A stretch of 64,000 nt of DNA. Source: Pirellula sp. Lineage in GTDB: Bacteria; Planctomycetota; Planctomycetia; Pirellulales; Lacipirellulaceae. Under the pieces are notes generated by a model that ran no database searches, was not told the origin of the DNA, and saw only the letters and a program-made list of their open reading frames with translations. Shown piece by piece: positions 50,184 through 58,835 of the stretch; the first letter of the stretch is position 1, and every line of letters begins with the position of its first letter. The DNA lies in NCBI GenBank assembly GCA_013822725.1, contig PNKX01000006.1, forward strand, positions 150,411 through 214,410, written 5' to 3'. The position numbers were made by a program, and so were the translations under genes.

Positions 50184-50771
50184 GGGAAGTCCTCTAATTT
50201 GGGTTGGGTTTGATGCGACCGCAGTCGCTTGGAAGAATGCTCGCCTAATGCTCGATGGCAAGGCGAAAGCAGCACAGGAGGCTGAGCGAGGGAGAATCCC
50301 AAACGCTAGCGACGACAACAGCTCGAACAGTCGTGTTCGGCCGGCTCACATCGGACGAATGTCGCGGGGAACGCGCTGGCGTTCCCACAAGCGATCAGCA
50401 GCTGCGGGCCAGCATCCATTGGCCTGAGGGCAGCGGGTAAGAATGGCGTGGGCATCGTGCGGGAATCCTCGGCTGTTCTTAGCAGCGAGCTTCCGGCTTC
50501 CCAGTAGGCTACGCAGTAACGTTCCAGAGGCCGCCGCGTTGGTCGCGGTCAGCGTATGAAGGCGAGATTGACTCGCGTGGCTGATCTTGAATGCAACCGG
50601 CGTGCCGTTCGATCAATTCAATCGGCTCAATCTGAATTTCGCGGGATTCTTTGCCATCAAGGCGATAGCATGCCGCCGCAGCCGTGAGATCAGACAGTGC
50701 GGGCTAGAGCATCTGCTGGATGGCCCGCTTATGTTCAGGAAAAGAGTCTGCCGCGCGTGCATCGGAAGGCG
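50184..50771. other. Non-coding gap of 588 bases
   Basis: Between the STAS gene end (upstream operon, minus strand) and the sulfatase start. It should include the sulfatase promoter and the operon terminator, but no clear hairpin with T-tract is visible. Short open frames at 50182-50427 and 50587-50775 have no features. Nothing further recognised. Confidence 0.5.
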
Positions 50772-51161
50772 CTAAGCGATCGCCGACTCGGCGCTGACGG
50801 CGGCAATCGCCTGCCGTTCCGTGCGAAACTCCGGAATGAACCGATCGACGTCGGCATAGAGGTAGGCGCGTCGAGGATGCCCCTTCAGTCCACAGACGGC
50901 AATCCGACTGCCCGTATTATGCAATGCGTTTCCGGCGGTGAACGCCAATTGCAGAATGCCATAAGTGTGGTTGGTGTAGCGGAGGTTGGAAAGATTCAGA
51001 ACGTAGCGCCGTTCGCCGCCAGCTACCGCATCGACGAGCGCTTGAGCGAATTCCTTACGAGGATGAAGTTTCGAATCGAGCCGGCCGACGACAATGGTCA
51101 GCACGCGCACGCCGCTTTCCAGGCGGCTGTCGATCCACGAAGCGGCAGTTGCAGCGGACAT
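50772..51161 (-). CDS. STAS-domain protein lacking the usual phosphoacceptor
   Basis: 129 residues from ATG 51161 (the frame continues to 51251 within the sulfotransferase end). It has the STAS pattern of an early strand (RVLTIVVGRLDSK), helix (FAQALVDAVAGGE), core strand YVLNLSNLRYTNHTYGIL (about 53-70) and RIAVCGLKGHPRRAYLYADVDRFIPEF. In anti-sigma-factor antagonists the loop after the core strand has D-S-S-G; here it is T-N-H-T-Y-G, so regulation by serine phosphorylation is unlikely. Last gene of the five-gene sulfation operon, 49 bases after the sulfotransferase. STAS modules are also the cytoplasmic part of sulfate transporters. Confidence 0.78.
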   Translation of the reverse strand: MSAATAASWIDSRLESGVRVLTIVVGRLDSKLHPRKEFAQALVDAVAGGERRYVLNLSNLRYTNHTYGILQLAFTAGNALHNTGSRIAVCGLKGHPRRAYLYADVDRFIPEFRTERQAIAAVSAESAIA

Positions 51162-51210
51162 TCGTCTTCTTTCGTCGATCAAAAACAGGCTCTGTAGGCA
51201 GGTTGATATG

Positions 51211-52269
51211 CTACCGGACGTTTCCCGTCTCAGTGGCGTTGTTGGGATCATAGGACTCGATCCAGCGCATAGTCGGCGCGATCATCGCCTTAAGTCGTTC
51301 CAACTCCTCAGGAAAGCAATCCTGCATGGCGGGGCCGATGCGGCCCGGCTCGAAGTTCTTGCGCACAAATTCCAGCGCATCGGGGGTCACTTCCAAACCA
51401 AGGAAGTCATAAATGCGTCGGACGTCGTCTTCGCAGAACGTTTCAATCCGGCACTCCATGTAGCGCCCCGGCGGCAAGCTCCGACCGAACTGACACGCCC
51501 ACTCGACTGATGATCGCCATTGCATGAAGCAAACGTCGAGGAGATCCATCTCGCGCCGCATCGCCGACATCGCCGGCAGCCGCACGCCAGCCACTGGCGG
51601 ACCGACGTAAGGAAGCATCCAATGCGGAGCTAGGCGCCGCACGGCCTCCAGCGCCATCAAGGGGACCTGCTTCGGTCGCATCTCTTTCGCTCGGCGAGCC
51701 ACATAGCTGTCTCGCAGCTTCGGCGTATTGGAACGAAGCGTCCTGGCCACCACCCCGTAGAACCGTCGCATCGACAAGACGTTGTCGACGCCGTCGCGAA
51801 TGAAGTGGACGAAATGACAATCGGGAAAGACCTGGTTCACGAACCCCAGACGCACAGAGTTGCCTGGCGTGACGTCGATATAGCGTTCCTTTCCAGCCTT
51901 ACGGACCACGGTCGCAAATCGCGATCGAATATCGGCGATGACTTCAGGTCGAGCATGATGCGGGCGTAGTGCATCGGAAACGCGATTGTTACCGGCTTTC
52001 CAGATCAGCCGCGGCTCGTGGGCGACCGCTAACCTTGGATGTTGAGCGATCGCGTCGCCGAGAAAATTCATGCCGCTCCGGCCGGCGCCGACGACGATGA
52101 TCGGCCTGCGCATAAGTTCGTCGTCGCTGCAGGCCATCATGCGGGCCGCCTCTTTCAAGTTGCGCTTGTATTCGTCGGTCGAAGAGACCGGCTGCGGTTT
52201 TGTCAGCGGCTCCAGCGGGTCACGAACAACTGAAAAGTCGCGTTCATACTCTTGACTAATGGTTGGCAT
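51211..52269 (-). CDS. PAPS-dependent sulfotransferase family protein
   Basis: 352 residues from ATG 52269, preceded by AGAAG; the extension to 52422 lies in the neighbouring gene and is rejected. The 5'-phosphosulfate loop is PIIVVGAGRSGMNFLGDAI (about 55-73) and the 3'-phosphate motif is FVHFIRDGVDNVLSMRRFYG. Near the end is RYMECRIETFCEDDVRRIYDFLGLEV, typical of the Sulfotransfer_3 type. No signal peptide, so cytoplasmic, likely sulfating a sugar or lipid-linked intermediate. Gap to the upstream gene is 26 bases. Confidence 0.87.
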   Translation of the reverse strand: MPTISQEYERDFSVVRDPLEPLTKPQPVSSTDEYKRNLKEAARMMACSDDELMRRPIIVVGAGRSGMNFLGDAIAQHPRLAVAHEPRLIWKAGNNRVSDALRPHHARPEVIADIRSRFATVVRKAGKERYIDVTPGNSVRLGFVNQVFPDCHFVHFIRDGVDNVLSMRRFYGVVARTLRSNTPKLRDSYVARRAKEMRPKQVPLMALEAVRRLAPHWMLPYVGPPVAGVRLPAMSAMRREMDLLDVCFMQWRSSVEWACQFGRSLPPGRYMECRIETFCEDDVRRIYDFLGLEVTPDALEFVRKNFEPGRIGPAMQDCFPEELERLKAMIAPTMRWIESYDPNNATETGNVR

Positions 52270-52295
52270 ATTGGCTTCTGCGAAACTACGAGCGC

Positions 52296-53150
52296 CTATT
52301 TTGCGAGGTATGCGAGATTCGAACTTGACCGGTCGCCGACTTGGATCTTCGCGCGACTTTCCGCAAGCTCGCGCTCGTCGATAAAATGGCGTGCCACCTT
52401 GGAGCCGGCGATTACATCCCAATGATGCTGCGGAATGACGGCGTGACGTTTAAGCTGACGGTAGTGTTCCTGATATTTCGCACTATCCCCGGTCGCTCCC
52501 GGGGCGCCCGAGACGGTAATCGGTCCATGCGACATCGCGAAGTCGGCCAACCCTAGAAAATCAGCCACGGCCGCGGCTTTGACGTCGTCGCTGAGTTCAG
52601 TTCGTAGCACAAGTACTTCAAACGGCCCATCCGCGATACGGCCGTAACCGAGCGACGCGTCGAAAGGGTGGGCGAATGGATCGATGCCCAAGGCCACCTG
52701 AAATTCGGCCTCAAACCAGTCCAATTCCCGACGATACTCGCCGCCGTCCAAGTACTGACGATTAAATCGATTGTCGAGTTCCTCGGGACTGACGGCGAGC
52801 GCTGCTTCAGCCGACAATCCACGCGCTCGCGGCTTGTCGACGAATTCATTCCGCGCAAACGTTGAAAGCAAATTGTCGATGGGGTTGCGAACGAGGGTGA
52901 TGAATTTGGCTCGTCGGCGAGGTTGGACGACATGCTTCGACGCCCATCGAGCGCTGCCCGACAACTTTCCCTCGGCGATCTTCGCCGGATCGAGGTAATG
53001 AGTAGCGATCGCCGGTACTCCTGCGGCGACCAGCGACTTGTAGAGCGCAACGCTCCCCGTTCGCTCTTTCGAGTAAACGACGACCGGCGCCTCTCCTTTC
53101 AAGTACAGGCGGGCGTTGAGACGCACGTAACGGGCGAGTGAGCGAATCAT
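52296..53150 (-). CDS. Sulfotransferase-like protein (capsule-synthesis NKWYS-like family)
   Basis: 284 residues. VVVYSKERTGSVALYKSLVAAGVPAIATHYLDP (about 23-55) looks like a P-loop-like PSB segment, and KFITLVRNPIDNLLSTFARNEF (about 81-102) is the 3'-phosphate-binding equivalent. The later DNRFNRQYLDGGEYRRELDWFEAEFQVALGIDPFAHPFD block and FEVLVLRTELSDD resemble the putative capsular polysaccharide synthesis family, a divergent branch of sulfotransferases. Cytoplasmic. Sits 26 bases from each neighbour, directly after the PK/ATP-sulfurylase gene, so likely consumes its product after APS phosphorylation. Confidence 0.78.
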   Translation of the reverse strand: MIRSLARYVRLNARLYLKGEAPVVVYSKERTGSVALYKSLVAAGVPAIATHYLDPAKIAEGKLSGSARWASKHVVQPRRRAKFITLVRNPIDNLLSTFARNEFVDKPRARGLSAEAALAVSPEELDNRFNRQYLDGGEYRRELDWFEAEFQVALGIDPFAHPFDASLGYGRIADGPFEVLVLRTELSDDVKAAAVADFLGLADFAMSHGPITVSGAPGATGDSAKYQEHYRQLKRHAVIPQHHWDVIAGSKVARHFIDERELAESRAKIQVGDRSSSNLAYLAK

Positions 53151-53175
53151 GGGCGAGTGTGCCGATGGGAGAGTT

Positions 53176-55359
53176 TTATTCGATGAACAGCGATTGACCG
53201 GCTCCTTGCATCTCGAGGAGCCAACTTGAAATATCAGTTCGCATGCACCAATCGGGGACGACCTGCCCCTGAGCGATCAGGTCGCGTACGGCCGTCCCGG
53301 AAATAGCGCGGCCATCCCCTAAGGCTGCCGATTCGATCGTGTCGTCCGCGAGATCCGAAAAATGCACCGAATCGAAAAATACTGGCGCAATGCCGATGTC
53401 TCCCAGCGAATCGAAGAGGTCGCGGTTCTGATTCGGCGTGTAAAAGCCGCCGACGCCGGTGTGATCGCGCCCCAGCACAAAATGAGTGCAGCCGAAGTTC
53501 TTCCGACAGAGCGCCGTGAAGACCGCTTCACGGGGACCGCAGTAGCGCGAGTAAGTGCTGAACGCCGCGAGCAGCGCGTTGGGGACGCGCGCTGAAATGA
53601 GACGCTCGTAGGCGCCCATCACCGCTTGGGGAGTAAAATCGCCCTTCTTCTTGGGACCGATGACCGGATGAATGAGGATGCCGTCGGCGCTGGCTCGCTC
53701 GCAGGCGTTCGCAATCACATGCTCGTGCCCGCGGTGAGGGACGTTGCGCGTGTGGAAGGCGACGATCTTCGTCCACCCTTTGATGTCGAAGATCATTCGC
53801 GTCTGCTGCGGCGTCAGCTGATAGGGAGAACGAGCGACGCTGGCGGGGCCCAGGTACTCGATCGGTCCTCCCAACAACGTCACGCCGCGGCTCATGAACC
53901 GAGCGACTCCCGGATGCGCGCGGTCCGCCGTGCCGAACCAGCGCTTGGAGATGTTTTCCAGTTCGACTTCGAATTTGTCTTCGAGATGCAGGATCGCCGT
54001 CGACTCGCCGGTGCGTTGGTCGATCAGGCGGATCGACTGCCCGGGCTGAAACGCGGCAAACTCTTGTGATTTCCCTTGCAGGACGATCGGCATCGTCCAG
54101 ATTTGTCCGTCGGGCAATCGATTGTGGTCGAGCACGCCTTCCAGTTCTTCGCGCGTCATGAACCCGCGTAGCGGCGAGTAAACGCCATGGGCGAGCTGTT
54201 CGACATCCATGGCCGTTTCGAGATCGATTTCGATCGAAGGGTACCGCGTGGAATGGCGACGCATCGAGCTTTCGCTGGAAAGCAGACGCAGCGGTCGCGC
54301 CGTGGCCGAGCCGTGCGGCGACGGCAACAGCACCGAGCCGCCGTCAAGCAGGTCGGCGATGCGGTAACCTTCAAGCGAACGGCGATAGCGCTCGATCAGC
54401 CCGAGGACAATGTCGACCGTCCGCACGGGGTGGCTGCCGATCGCGGTCTCCGCGGCGAGGACCAGACCGTTGGCGCCATCGAGCATCGTGTTGACGATGT
54501 CGTTCAACTCCGCGCGGGTCGGCTTGCGATTGACGATCATCGACTCCAGCAGATTCGTCGCGACGTTCACCGGGACCTTGGCGATGTTCGCTTTGCGAAT
54601 GATCGCCTTCTGCAAGAAGGGTAAGTTCTCGAGCGGCACTTCGCGGGAAAGATCGCCGCGGTCGATGAGGATTTCGTCAGTCTCTGTCAGGATGGCGTCG
54701 ATGTTCCGCACGCCTCGTTTGCTTTCAATCTTCGAGATGATCGTCGCGTCGGGGCCGACCAGTTCGCGCAACTGCTTGACGTCGTCCGCCGTATTCGCGA
54801 ACGACAGGGCGAAGTGCTTGACGCCATGCTCCAAACCAATTCGCACCGCCTCGACGTCTTTCGCGGAAAGGGCCGGCAACAGCGGCGCGGGGTCAACCGT
54901 CACGGCCTTGTTCGAGCCGATTCGACCGCCGTTCAGCACGACCGTGTCGACACCTTGCTCGGTTTCTTGCAACACCAGCAAGACGACGCCGTCGAAGTCG
55001 ACGCCAATCAGCGTGTTTGGCTTCAAATTATCGAAGACGCTGGGAGGAGTTAGCGAGAATCGCTGCCCGTTGCCGACGATCGTATCCCGCGTCAGCGTGA
55101 CGTGTTGACGGTCTTGAACTTCGACGTCGGCTGCCAAGGTGCCGGTTCGAACTTGCGCTCCCTCGGTATCGAGGCAGACGGGCACGTTCGAGAACGATTG
55201 GATCGTCTTGATCGTTTCAGCGACGCGCTCCAGCGGCGTATGCGAGAGATTGATGCGGAATAAGTCGACGCCTCGCGATTGCAGACGCTCAATGGCGCTT
55301 CGATTGAGCGACGATGGGCCCAGGGTGCACAGGACGCTCACAATACGTCGAGACGACAT
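53176..55359 (-). CDS. Fusion protein: pyruvate-kinase core + ATP sulfurylase
   Basis: 727 residues from ATG 55359 (CGGAG 8-9 bases upstream; a TTG one codon earlier is less likely). Residues 1 to about 330 are a pyruvate kinase A/B region: RINLSH (35-40), LPALSAKD, catalytic SKIE (K210, E212), RGD (234-236), VATNLLESM with T268 and LAAETA. Changes from the housekeeping enzyme are DTEGAQVR for DTKGPEIR and SFANTA for SFIRKA, and the allosteric C domain is missing. Residues about 365-727 are a complete ATP sulfurylase: HTRN (536-539, Q changed to H), HRGH (542-545), YCGPREA and GRDHTGVG (630-637). It should make APS from ATP and sulfate; the kinase part may supply ATP from PEP or sense PEP. 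No APS kinase domain is present. Confidence 0.9.
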   Translation of the reverse strand: MSSRRIVSVLCTLGPSSLNRSAIERLQSRGVDLFRINLSHTPLERVAETIKTIQSFSNVPVCLDTEGAQVRTGTLAADVEVQDRQHVTLTRDTIVGNGQRFSLTPPSVFDNLKPNTLIGVDFDGVVLLVLQETEQGVDTVVLNGGRIGSNKAVTVDPAPLLPALSAKDVEAVRIGLEHGVKHFALSFANTADDVKQLRELVGPDATIISKIESKRGVRNIDAILTETDEILIDRGDLSREVPLENLPFLQKAIIRKANIAKVPVNVATNLLESMIVNRKPTRAELNDIVNTMLDGANGLVLAAETAIGSHPVRTVDIVLGLIERYRRSLEGYRIADLLDGGSVLLPSPHGSATARPLRLLSSESSMRRHSTRYPSIEIDLETAMDVEQLAHGVYSPLRGFMTREELEGVLDHNRLPDGQIWTMPIVLQGKSQEFAAFQPGQSIRLIDQRTGESTAILHLEDKFEVELENISKRWFGTADRAHPGVARFMSRGVTLLGGPIEYLGPASVARSPYQLTPQQTRMIFDIKGWTKIVAFHTRNVPHRGHEHVIANACERASADGILIHPVIGPKKKGDFTPQAVMGAYERLISARVPNALLAAFSTYSRYCGPREAVFTALCRKNFGCTHFVLGRDHTGVGGFYTPNQNRDLFDSLGDIGIAPVFFDSVHFSDLADDTIESAALGDGRAISGTAVRDLIAQGQVVPDWCMRTDISSWLLEMQGAGQSLFIE

Positions 55360-55423
55360 CAAAACTGCTCCGGTTGATCGGTTGCGGGCGATCGCGGCGA
55401 ACAGCCGCGATCAAAAAACAAGT

Positions 55424-56800
55424 TCAAAATCCTGTCGAAGGAGATTTGGGACTACCCAGGAGTTCTCTGACTGGAGTCGTTGCAAACGGTTGTTCGGCAA
55501 CGCCCTCTTCGTCCGTCGACAGGAGAGGCCAGCCGCGGCTGAGCACGTAACGCAACCACAGGCCGGCCATTTGCGAGGTGATGATCGCGGTGAGAACGAG
55601 CGTCGTGTAGAAAGCCGCGCTGATAATCCCCGCGTCGAACGCGACGCTGGCCAACACGATGCCCGGTCCGCCGCGAGCGTTCGTGGTGATGGCGAGGTTA
55701 AGGATGTCGAGTCGACGGAAACCGGCCAGCTTCGCGGCGAGCCCGACCGAGATCAGCGAAAGCAACGTACTCCCGACGAGGAACGCCACCAGCATGGAGG
55801 GCGAGAAGTCGCGACCGAAGACCAGACGATTGCCCACGAGCGCGAAATAAACCGGAATGAAAATCCCGTAGGAGAACTTGCCGATGGCGTCGAGAGCTTC
55901 CGAAAAATGCTCGCGCTCGCCGCCGGCGATCCCTCCGGACAGACCGAAGCCGGCGAGGAAAGCGGAGAAGACGAGATTCACCTCAAAGTAGGCGGCAGCG
56001 CCGACGTATGCGAAAAGGACGATGATCGCATAAGCGAGCCGTGAAGCGCGAAGGAGGATGTTCCAGCGCGAGCGACCAAGAGTGCGCAGGACGCTCGGCA
56101 TGATGAAGATGGCGGCGCCCATGAAGGCGAAAGTGATGATCAGATGCTGAGCGGTCGAGCCGACGATGTTTTGATCGGCCAGAGACGTTTGGCGCGTGAG
56201 CGCCGTTGCGACGGCGAGGACGCCCCAGAGTGCAATATCTTCCAGCACAGCGGAGCCTAGGATCAAACTAGCGAAGCGAGTATGAAGGATGCCGAGATCG
56301 TTGAAGATGCGCGAGATCACGGGAATCGACGTGACGGCGACGGCGCTGGCGAGAACCAGCAGCGCCGACATCTCAACTCCCTGCACGCCGACGAGCGGGC
56401 CAATTGAAATAACGCCGGAGACGCCCAGTATCATCACGATCAAAAACGGCAGCGGTGTGCCGATGCCGAGAATCCAAGCCGTCTCACGACGGTTATCCTT
56501 GGAGAGCAGCCGTTTCACTTGACTGCCCGAGATGAACATCAGCAGCAAAATGCCTAGCCAATAGATGAAGCCCAGAATCGCTTTGGTGCGATCCTCGCCG
56601 AGAGCCGGATTCGCGAAGAGAAAATCGGATACTTGTGGAGCGAACTTCTTGAGCACAAACGGCCCGAGGAGGATCCCGGAGACGATCTCGCCGACAAGCC
56701 GCGGTTGACGGAGGCGCTCGAAAACGTAGCCGAGGATGTGAACGAAACAGAGGAAGACGCCGAAGGTGAGAATCAGCAGTCCGATTTCTTTCTCAGTCAT
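55424..56800 (-). CDS. CPA2-family cation/proton antiporter
   Basis: 458 residues with about 12 hydrophobic helices, the KefB/GerN-type Na+/H+ or K+/H+ exchanger pattern: RLRQPRLVGEIVSGILLGP (helix 2), LASAVAVTSIPVISRIFNDLGI, LGSAVLEDIALWGVLAVATAL (with the ion-binding ED pair) and AFLAGFGLSG. No TrkA-N or USP domain at the C-terminus; a soluble tail of about 30 residues instead. First gene of the five-gene minus-strand operon, 64 bases before the PK/ATP-sulfurylase gene. It may provide ion gradients for sulfate uptake or be a sulfate-related carrier itself; this is inference. Confidence 0.88.
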   Translation of the reverse strand: MTEKEIGLLILTFGVFLCFVHILGYVFERLRQPRLVGEIVSGILLGPFVLKKFAPQVSDFLFANPALGEDRTKAILGFIYWLGILLLMFISGSQVKRLLSKDNRRETAWILGIGTPLPFLIVMILGVSGVISIGPLVGVQGVEMSALLVLASAVAVTSIPVISRIFNDLGILHTRFASLILGSAVLEDIALWGVLAVATALTRQTSLADQNIVGSTAQHLIITFAFMGAAIFIMPSVLRTLGRSRWNILLRASRLAYAIIVLFAYVGAAAYFEVNLVFSAFLAGFGLSGGIAGGEREHFSEALDAIGKFSYGIFIPVYFALVGNRLVFGRDFSPSMLVAFLVGSTLLSLISVGLAAKLAGFRRLDILNLAITTNARGGPGIVLASVAFDAGIISAAFYTTLVLTAIITSQMAGLWLRYVLSRGWPLLSTDEEGVAEQPFATTPVRELLGSPKSPSTGF

Positions 56801-57027
56801 GGATGTCGCGATAAGTAGGTAGGTGGCGGCGAATCAGGGAGAAGGCTGAACAACCGATCGTCGGGTGCGGGCCGGCCGAGTGGGAGACTTTGCCGCCTAG
56901 CGGAACAAACCTCAGACTCGGCACGATCGGAAGTCGAAGTTTGTTAACGGCATGAGTCACTGAGCCACCGGAGCCTTGCCGCCACGACGACGCGTGAAAG
57001 CGTCGACGGAGACGTTGTTAAGCTCAG

Positions 57028-58716
57028 GTGAAGGACTCGTTAGCAATGTTGGCGCCATCCTTCAGATGGGGGCTTTTACTCGGGTTTCTAAGCGTCGCTG
57101 GGGTCTGGCTGAATAATTCCAGCAAATCGCAAGGCGAAGAACCAGATTTCACGGCCCGTCAGCCAGCATTTATCACGGGGCAGTTGGAGCTAAAAACCTC
57201 TCCGGGAGCGTTGGAAGTCGAGCGGGCCCCTTCATCAAGCCACTACCTTCAGACGGCGATGCTCCAACCGGGCGACGCCGAGGAGGCCGAAGGGGACGAC
57301 GACGCCCAGGCCGAAGACACGGCCATCAGCGATGAAGGGTACGGGGCTCCAGACGCCTCTGGGGCTTACCCCAAGCCGACGCCCAAGAATCCTTGCGCCG
57401 AATCACACAAGAAGCTCTTCTATCTCAACGATTTCAGCTACCTCGAAGATCCGAACTACCACGGCCATTGCCTGGGCGACCAGCTGAAGCTGATGCCGCT
57501 GGGCGTGTACCGCGACTGGGGAACGCTCGACATCGGCGGTCAGGAGCGTCTCCAGTACAAGCATGAAATCGGCATGGGCAACGCGGTGAGCGGGCCCGGC
57601 CAGCTACGGTTTGAGGACACCTCGTTCGATCTGTTCCTCAATCGTACCCGCCTCTACACCAACTGGCAGGCGACCAAGCAGACGCGGGCTTACTGCGAAT
57701 TCCATTATGCCTCGATTAATCGCGACAACGGAACCTATAACCCGCGCGTCTTCGAGAACAACTTCGGCGACTTCCTCAACCTGTTCGTCGATCATTCTTG
57801 GAACGACGGCGTCTGGACGGCGCGGGTCGGTCGCCAGGAACTCGTCTACGGCGCCGAGCGTTTGGTTTCGATCACCGACTGGCAGAATAGCCGGCGGACC
57901 TTCGAAGGCGCGATGCTGCTGTACGAGGATGGCCCCTGGTCGATCGATACGTTCTACACGTCGCTCGTGCCGGTGCTCGCGAACGATCTCGACAAGGCCG
58001 ACTGGCAGCAACCCTTTTACGGCACGTATGCCGTCTATACCGAGTCGCCGAACAATACGCTCGACCTCTACTACCTCGGCTACGACAATCGCCATCCCGG
58101 CGCCATCACCGGCGACTTCTCGCTCCACACGTTCGGCTCGCGGCTCTTCCGCACGCTGGAAGACAACTGGCTGTTCGAAACGGAAGGGGGCGTGCAGCTT
58201 GGTCGACAAAGCGGTTTGGGGAAGAATCAGAAGGCCGGATACGCCACGGTGGGCCTGGGCCACAAATATCCCGACAACGATTGGCAGCCGCAGATTTGGG
58301 GCTACCTCGATTACGCTTCCGGCAACGACGGCGGCGCCGACTGGACGCGATACAACCAGTTGTTCCCCTGGAGCCATCGCTACTTGGGCTTCATCGACTC
58401 CGTGCAGCGGTCGAACATTTTCGCGCCGAACGTGCAGTTGACGGCGAAGCCGGTCGGTACGAATTGGGAATTCCTGGCGTGGGCATACTACTTCCGCGCC
58501 GCCGAACGAGGCGACATCGTGCCGGCCATCACGGCAACTGAAACCCAGAATCTCACCAGTGCGGATCTCGGCGAAGAACTCGATTTGATCGCGAAGTACA
58601 CGTTCGGCCCGCGATCAAGCATTCTGTTCGGGTACTCGCACTTCTGGCGCGGCAATAAGATTACGGCCCCGCACGACGCCGATTTTACCTACGTCCAGTG
58701 GGAGCTGAACTTCTAA
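57028..58716 (+). CDS. Alginate-export-type outer-membrane beta barrel
   Basis: 562 residues from GTG 57028 (an ATG at 57046 is possible). A signal peptide (about 1-35) precedes an acidic, low-complexity linker (EEAEGDDDAQAEDTAISDE) and a barrel region with regular amphipathic strands: GTLDIGGQERLQYKHEIG, FDLFLNRTRLYTNWQATKQTRAYCEFHYAS, VWTARVGRQELVYGAERLV, RRTFEGAMLLYEDGPWSIDTFYTS. It ends in YVQWELNF with a terminal aromatic, as outer-membrane proteins do. This matches the Alginate_exp family. Divergent from the sulfation operon and convergent with the RND pump; a polysaccharide or small-molecule outlet is plausible. Confidence 0.85.
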   Translation: MKDSLAMLAPSFRWGLLLGFLSVAGVWLNNSSKSQGEEPDFTARQPAFITGQLELKTSPGALEVERAPSSSHYLQTAMLQPGDAEEAEGDDDAQAEDTAISDEGYGAPDASGAYPKPTPKNPCAESHKKLFYLNDFSYLEDPNYHGHCLGDQLKLMPLGVYRDWGTLDIGGQERLQYKHEIGMGNAVSGPGQLRFEDTSFDLFLNRTRLYTNWQATKQTRAYCEFHYASINRDNGTYNPRVFENNFGDFLNLFVDHSWNDGVWTARVGRQELVYGAERLVSITDWQNSRRTFEGAMLLYEDGPWSIDTFYTSLVPVLANDLDKADWQQPFYGTYAVYTESPNNTLDLYYLGYDNRHPGAITGDFSLHTFGSRLFRTLEDNWLFETEGGVQLGRQSGLGKNQKAGYATVGLGHKYPDNDWQPQIWGYLDYASGNDGGADWTRYNQLFPWSHRYLGFIDSVQRSNIFAPNVQLTAKPVGTNWEFLAWAYYFRAAERGDIVPAITATETQNLTSADLGEELDLIAKYTFGPRSSILFGYSHFWRGNKITAPHDADFTYVQWELNF

Positions 58717-58835
58717 GAGTTAGCGACATCCCACGCTGCTTGGCGACGGAGTCGCCATCTGAGTTGCTCGCTATTGCTTTCGCATCAAACGCGTTTTGTC
58801 TCCGCGTATTGTGACGCGTTTCATTGAATTTACCG

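Noticed and set aside
48759..50213. Plus-strand 484-codon frame over the second sulfatase
   Set aside because: Antisense to a sulfatase with all active-site motifs; no domain in the plus frame.
50697..51197. 166-codon plus-strand frame
   Set aside because: Mostly antisense to the STAS gene, no domain.
53176..55359. Housekeeping pyruvate kinase
   Set aside because: The C domain is missing, active-site flanks differ, and the frame continues without stop into ATP sulfurylase.
55388..55412. GATCGCGGC hairpin with A-tract between antiporter and PK-sulfurylase genes
   Set aside because: On the transcribed strand the T-run precedes the stem, so it is not a terminator of the operon.
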